Below are positions 58,101 to 64,000 of a DNA stretch of 64,000 bases, piece after piece. The stretch lies in assembly GCA_022577435.1 (NCBI GenBank), contig JAKOON010000019.1:1096501-1160500 (forward strand), given 5' to 3'. Position numbers and translations under genes: made by a program. Each line of letters begins with the position of its first letter. Positions within the stretch are counted from its first letter, which is position 1. Source of the DNA: Embiotoca jacksoni (taxonomy: Eukaryota; Chordata; Actinopteri; Embiotocidae). The notes beneath the pieces are model-generated. The model saw only the letters and a program-made list of their open reading frames with translations, had not been told where the DNA came from and ran no database searches.

Positions 58101-60569
58101 GTTTCCTGGAACATGATTTTATGGATGGAAATTCTTCCATGAAAGAGAAATGAGAGCATGTGCGCAATGGCTTATTCCTGTGTTGTCTGGTGTTAACTTC
58201 AGCCACTTTTATTTCCTCATCCAGAGACTGATTGAACAATAATCTAAAGCATGACCAAACATTTTCCTTGATGTATTTAAATGAAAACAATACAGCCCTC
58301 TTAACAGCGACTTCATTTTAAATTGAAGTGCAGAAGTTACATTTGTCATTAAATAGGCGGAGGCACAACTTTCAAAGATAAACATCTCTTGTAAACGTTA
58401 TTAATTCACACGTTGTTTCTGTATGTAATGAATTGACATGTTTCCTTATATTGGTTAATAGACAGAAAAGTAATGTAATGAAAGAAGCATTTGTATGTCT
58501 GAAGAGTGTCCAGAATAAAGATGCTCAGCCTTTACTAAGTGGTCTGTAACCAAAGCTGCAGTAAAACTAAAGGTGCCTTTGTTGACCTTGCAGTGTTGTC
58601 CTTTTAAACGAACCAGAAAACCACACTTTCCATGGTGCCGATCTCTCAGGCAGCCGGTCCTGCCACTGCTGGACCCCACTACCTGTCGAGGAAGGATCTG
58701 AGGGCCGTCTGGGCTTCGTGACTCATAATGTCCACAGCTGAGATGCCTTCCACACACATTCATAGTTGGAGCAGTAAATCATTATGCACATGCTTTACAG
58801 CAGAACTGCAGCTTGTATATCAATAGATTAACAAAAAGGTTTCCCTTTTAAATAAATTATCAGCAAGAGATGATTTACAACAATTCCCTAAATTTGTGAC
58901 CAACATTTGTTGTCTTTTTCTTTTAAAAAATGAGACTTTTTATGGTGCAGACATCCAGTTAAGATACTAGTGACACTTTGGAGTGGAATATAAAACACTG
59001 GTCAACTGGCAGAGCCAAGTATTTACTTTTGGATTTGATGGTCTTAGTTGAACAAACTGAATGTATATTTCCTCATGCAGTAGCGATACTGAGTTTATTT
59101 AACCAGTTCTGCCTCTAAACATCGAAACATTCCCTTTCATCACAACGTTTGCAGGTCAAAACTAATGTATATGAGTGTCTATTAAGGGATTTACTTTAAA
59201 TACAATTTCCTGCTGAATCTTTTCTATTTTTGTTTCTTTCAGGCCTCACCAGTAAGTTTAGTTTTTGCTGATGATGCGCTTCCTTACTTTTGTTTAACAT
59301 GTGACTTTTTCTTTCTCATTTCCACGTATGTAATTGCAGCGGCCTCTTAAGCAGGGAGTTTACTAATGGTAAAGGAACAAAGGAAAAAATATCCTGCTGA
59401 ACCAATTATGATGATTATCACAATAATCTCCCTTTTTATATATATATCTCTGCTCTTTTTGAAAGACTGAATAATTCAACTTCTTTAGGCGTCTAATACT
59501 TTCTCCAAAGAATAAAATATATATTGTTTTACGCGTTTTAAGAGAGGCTCGAAATAGAGCCTTGTTTGTTTTAATCAAAACCAGTGGTATAAGTACAGTA
59601 TGTAAAACTTAAGAGTTTCAGGAGTGCAACAATATTTTATAACTTAAACTAACCAGGTGTTAACCTGAATACAAACAAAACAACTTTAAAGGAAATATGT
59701 CATGTGTCCTGATATACTGATGGACTAAATACCATGAAACAATACAAATACTTCAATAAATCTTCCGCACAGAATCAAAAGATAACTACAGTCAACAAGT
59801 TAGAAGTTTTAGAAAAGGAAGATTCTGATTTGTTAAGCTATGTTCATCCATCTCTGAACTATGTGGCGATCAAACTGGGACACTTTCTGCTTGATTGTCT
59901 AGCTATACCACAGTTACTGTGTCTCTGTAAACAACTCATATTCAATATACCCAGGTTCATATTTCCATAATGTTTGGTAAAGCCTGAGGCCTTGAAGTCC
60001 ATAAAATGGAAAGAAAAAGAAAATGCACGACAGATTCTCGCACCAGTGGAAAAAGATCTCTAAGCGTTGCCACATGTCCAAGTCGACATCAAGCAACCAT
60101 CATGTAACAGGAGAAACGCAGACAAGCGCAGATAGTTTCTGCTTTGCGGTTTGCCATAAGATTCAGAAATGAAATGAACATATTGCTCCCACTGATTTCC
60201 AGGATGGATATTCTGTGTTACAGCCATCGAGGGGAGCAGCGAAGGAGACGTCTGGGATGATCACAAACTTTAACATTCTGACATGATTGTGAACGCTGCG
60301 TCACACAGCTGCTGCTGTCCAAACATGTGACCTATTTCAGGCATGTTTTCATGCTATACGTGGTCCTCCCTTTTAATAAGATAAATAACATTTTATTTTA
60401 ATGCATCCGCAGCCTGAAATCCATAAAGAAGCAAGAGCCCAGTAAACATCTGAATTCTTACTGTTATTAATGAGGTTAGTTTCTCTAGCACTGCCACCAT
60501 TCACATGTTAATGCTCAGTTAGGCCTTTAAGCTCACTAGTACAGATACAGTCCGACCTGAGTATCTCCA

Positions 60570-60615
60570 CGGAAACATTAGGGGTTAAGGGCTTTGCTCA
60601 AGGGCACTAAATCAG
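60570..60615. repeat. dispersed teleost repeat fragment (TTTGCTCAAGGGCAC type)
   Basis: GGGGTTAAGGGCTTTGCTCA then AGGGCACTAAA recalls a fish repeat phrase ('cttgctcaagggcac'). Short and uncertain. Confidence 0.35.
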
Positions 60616-62154
60616 GGTCTTTTATAAGTCTCTGCACTTCATTCAAATTGGAAAAACAAAGTGTGTAACTACTGTGATACTTTCCATCCTGCCCAGATGA
60701 AAGGCGCATTACTGTTTCCCACACATTTTACTGTTTTGTGATCACAATTTTACTCAATTAATGTCTAAAAAGGCTTATTTTAACAGGGATTCATTACGTG
60801 CGGCATAAACATTACAACTACAAATGTCTCATTCAATTAGCCAGCTATAGTCCCAATTTACTGGAGTTCTGTGAGAAAATGATATGGAGTCTGGGAAGCT
60901 GCACTGTAAAACCGCAGAATCAGCAGGAGCAGGTGTCTGGAGGGGATTTAATCTGGGATCTGAGTGTGCTTTAACTGAAGTCATCGCTCCAACAGTCACT
61001 CACCAACTCATTTGTACATCTCACAACATGGTCATAAAGCTATCAGGGAATTTTCAAAGACACCCCATCATGCACCTCAGTGGCAAGCAGACTATAGGAA
61101 TAACTGGAAACACATGCTACAAGGAGCTTATTGATGAGGAGCTTTAAAAAAAGATCAGGCAAAAGTAATGATCACAGTCAAGTAAATAATATTGTTGTTA
61201 TTCGTATTGATAACTGGCAGTTTCTAAAAGAAATCTGCAGAGTTAAACTGTGGCAGGAGGCCGTCTGCGTCAAGTAAAATCAGAGCGTCATAGCTGATTT
61301 GGAGAGCTCTCTTTCCTGCAGGCACTGATGTACAGTAACAGCATTAATAATCATGTCCTGATGTCACGGTGGTACCATTGCTACTGACCTGCTTCGCTCT
61401 CTGATCACCTCTGGTCAGGTTTGGCCTTTGAGTGTTTTTACAGCATAACTGGCCACAGACTTTCCACTAAGATCTGTCAGTGGGGGATGAGTAAAAGTCT
61501 GCTTGGGCCACATCCATGGGAGGAAGACTCCAGATCACGGTCGCTGCCAGCAGGCTAATTCACAACACATGTGTTTTAGACTTGAGAGGAGGAAGCCTGC
61601 GCGTTGAAGAGATGAACATTAATGCAGCTACTGCACTAAATCCTGCTTTATTAAATCAAGATTAAATGGTACCACAGTGAGGCATCCTGGTGGAACAGCA
61701 TGTGATACTGAGTCCAAAGCTGGTGACTACCACCAAACACTCATTGTCCTCTTTGTGCCATTTCTTTTCCTAATAAAGCATGAATGTTTTTATTTGTCTT
61801 TTTTCCCATCAAACTAACTTTTTTCCTCATCAAAACTTGTCGTAATTTGCTCGAGACATTATTAAGAACACAACTTGCCTCTTACGGCAGGCATAGGAAG
61901 TTCGCTTCATTTCAACAATGACATCATCCTGCAGACACCATGTTAACAACAGCTGTAGCTATTAGCAATAGTCATCATGCCTGTAACAATTACTCATGAA
62001 TTATTGAGCTGCAGAGGCACTTGGTATTTTTTCCCTCTGTTTGTCCATAACGCGGAGATAAATCCTCCTGCATTAGCAGAGATGTGCCCTGGCTGCAGCT
62101 GACGGTCTGAATTACGGCCTGGCTGCTCCTGGTTATGAGCATGCTAATCTTTCG

Positions 62155-62310
62155 AACAGGGTGGTCACCGAATGGCAACCCACTGTGACGTCACCGATTG
62201 GTTTCTGAATTGCCGTTTTAAGCCCCGAGTCTTACATTTTGGCTGCTGCACTCTTTTTTTTTTTTTTGGCGCCAGAAGTGACCGTATTTGGACGGGGGGG
62301 TCAAACTGAG
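62155..62310 (+). repeat. dispersed teleost repeat (GTGACGTCACCGATTGGTTT type)
   Basis: In order: GTGACGTCACCGATTGGTTT, a TGCCGTTTTAAGCC section, CATTTTGGCTGCTGCACTC, a T12 run, GCGCCAGAAGTGACCGTATT and TGGACGGGGGGGTC. The order matches a common fish repeat; related pieces are at 35981-36080 and 43490-43560. Confidence 0.55.
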
Positions 62311-64000
62311 AACCAGAGGATGCTATGCCACTGATTTGAAGGAGACGTGGAACAAATGTATGACTTTATGTGAGAAGCTGTCTCTTTTTGAAATGGAGTC
62401 TATGGTAAGCAGAGGTTTTCGTGTCCGCCCCTGGTGGCCCTCAGTGGTATTGCATTTCAAAGCGACTCCTCGCCTTTCAGACCCAAAGTCCAATATTTAA
62501 TCAGACTACAGCAGGAGTGTGGACTACAACATATAAATGACCAGACGAGTTCACGCAGTGCTGATAAGAGTTGAAAAAAAAGTGTTTTTAAAATGATTCC
62601 AGGGAGAGAAAAGAGTCACGCTGCTGGTTTAACAGTGAAGCCTACATTATGGGATAATAAGGAATATCCTACTATTGTTAATTTGACAGTAGAATATATG
62701 GGTGTTTTATTTTTCTGCTGCTTGATGAAAACAGAGTGGCCAAAAAAACTAAAAACCTTATATAATACAGTAGTCTTGCACAGGCTAATTATGTTGATCT
62801 GAACATCATTGCTCTTCATCATCATCTTCTTGTTAGGCAGTTTTTGAAAGTTGTCCCTTGAAGTAGTGCAGCAACGACTGTAAATTAAAGCTCGCTCACA
62901 CACAGTGAACATTGATGTGGTCTCTGAATCATTTTAGGTTTTTGAGTGGATTGCAGGGATTTCTGAGTCAAACAGGAAACACTGGATGTTTTTAATGTCA
63001 TTTCTGTGTAATAATCTGAGGTTATACTGTTTGATAGGTGTCAGTTCATGGGGAGCATGTGCTAAAATCTAAGTTTATCGATGTTTGGCCCAGAGTGTTT
63101 TATGCCAGTCATGATGGCATTTACAATAAATGATGCAGATGATAAACAGGCTGAAAACCAAATACACATAAGGAACAAATCAACAAAGCAACCACATTAT
63201 CTGTAAATGAACTGCAGATTTCTGGAGTGAGTTTTTGAAAGTATTTGATAAGATTGATCTTCTCTTGACCTAAAATATGTTCAATGTGTGGGAATATAAA
63301 CATTCATACCAGGTCTGTTCTTGTGAAAGGGCTGGAGGTAAGATGGAGGGGTGCCACAAGGAACAATTAAGTGATCACAGACTGTTGTTTTGGATCATTT
63401 GTGATGAAAGCACTTAGTTAATTTTTATTATAATTAAATTCAGACGTTTACAGATTTAAAGAGTAATTGCACACAGGATAATAATCTTGCTTGAGCATGT
63501 GAAAGTAGGTACTTATTAAATTATGCCAATTACAAGTGATGTCATCATACCTGGACTAGAACTGCACTTCACTCTATACTACGTTGTACATCATAGCTAT
63601 ATGTTATAGTACCGACAGCTTCAAAGACATATTTGTACTGTCACCGGAGGTTTAGATAAAAGTGAGGAAAGGATGTAATATTGCTGTGAGCTATGACAGT
63701 TCCTCTATGAACTATTTCTGTGTTCACCCACAAACACACAAAAATCACAAACAAAACCACCCGGGATCAGTCAACGCCAAGAATTTGTATAATAAAGTCC
63801 ACCAAAGTTTAACTTGATGCGAAAGATTTGTGTGGATTTACTTTGACCCCACAAGCAAATCCACTAATTCAACAAAATAAATTCACTTTTTTACCCTTTA
63901 GTGTAGCAAGCTTGTATAAAATCATTTTCATCGTCCCGTAGTATGTTCTTGATTTTGGAGATTCCCTTTTTTATAAGAATCCATTGCTCTTGTTTTTGCT

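Larger units (their letters stand above)
55173..64000. other. intergenic to window end
   Basis: No gene is supported on either strand. The content is AT-rich unique DNA with a short GAACCA repeat at 57498-57516 and the repeat fragments listed at 60570 and 62155. Confidence 0.65.

Noticed and set aside
1..64000. CRISPR arrays, operons, prophage or other microbial systems
   Set aside because: The window is eukaryotic nuclear DNA. The only short regular repeats are microsatellites and the 11-bp minisatellite.

Overview
The window is vertebrate nuclear DNA and most probably comes from a teleost, likely a percomorph. The evidence is an intron-rich extracellular-matrix gene with GT-AG splice sites, AT-rich non-coding DNA, long (GT)n microsatellites, and decayed repeats that resemble families I know from fish genomes (Tc1-like ends, a non-LTR retrotransposon 3' end, short unnamed dispersed repeats).

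Positions 1 to about 38055 hold the 3' three-quarters of one plus-strand gene, a type XII collagen alpha-1 chain (col12a1; paralogue a or b not resolvable). I place 52 consecutive exons whose junction phases all agree. They encode about 2200 residues plus the stop. In order: three fibronectin type III (FN3) modules, a VWA domain, exactly ten FN3 modules, a Pro/Thr linker, a second VWA domain, a thrombospondin-N-like (TSPN) domain, a 152-residue collagenous domain (COL2), a short NC2, a 103-residue collagenous domain (COL1), and an NC1 tail. VWA, then ten FN3, then VWA, TSPN and collagen is the type XII layout. Collagen XIV is shorter, with two VWA domains in total. By comparison with mammalian COL12A1 the window begins at FN3 number 6. 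The first two VWA domains and the start codon lie upstream of position 1. The protein is a secreted homotrimeric FACIT collagen that bridges fibrillar collagen to other matrix components.

The introns (0.08 to 4.5 kb) hold microsatellites, homopolymers and repeat relics. One (GT)36 tract abuts the splice acceptor of a VWA exon.

From 38.1 to 64 kb I recognise no convincing gene. The stretch contains teleost repeat fragments, a Tc1-like end beside a LINE 3' end near 45 kb, microsatellites, and a five-copy 11-bp tandem repeat with the spacing of a DR5 nuclear-receptor element. Two weak gene-like signals are a possible terminal exon near 44.05 kb and a GC-rich block near 51.4 kb. This agrees with the long gene-poor interval I recall on the 3' side of mammalian COL12A1.

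Repeat names rest on remembered sequence similarity, not on a database search.
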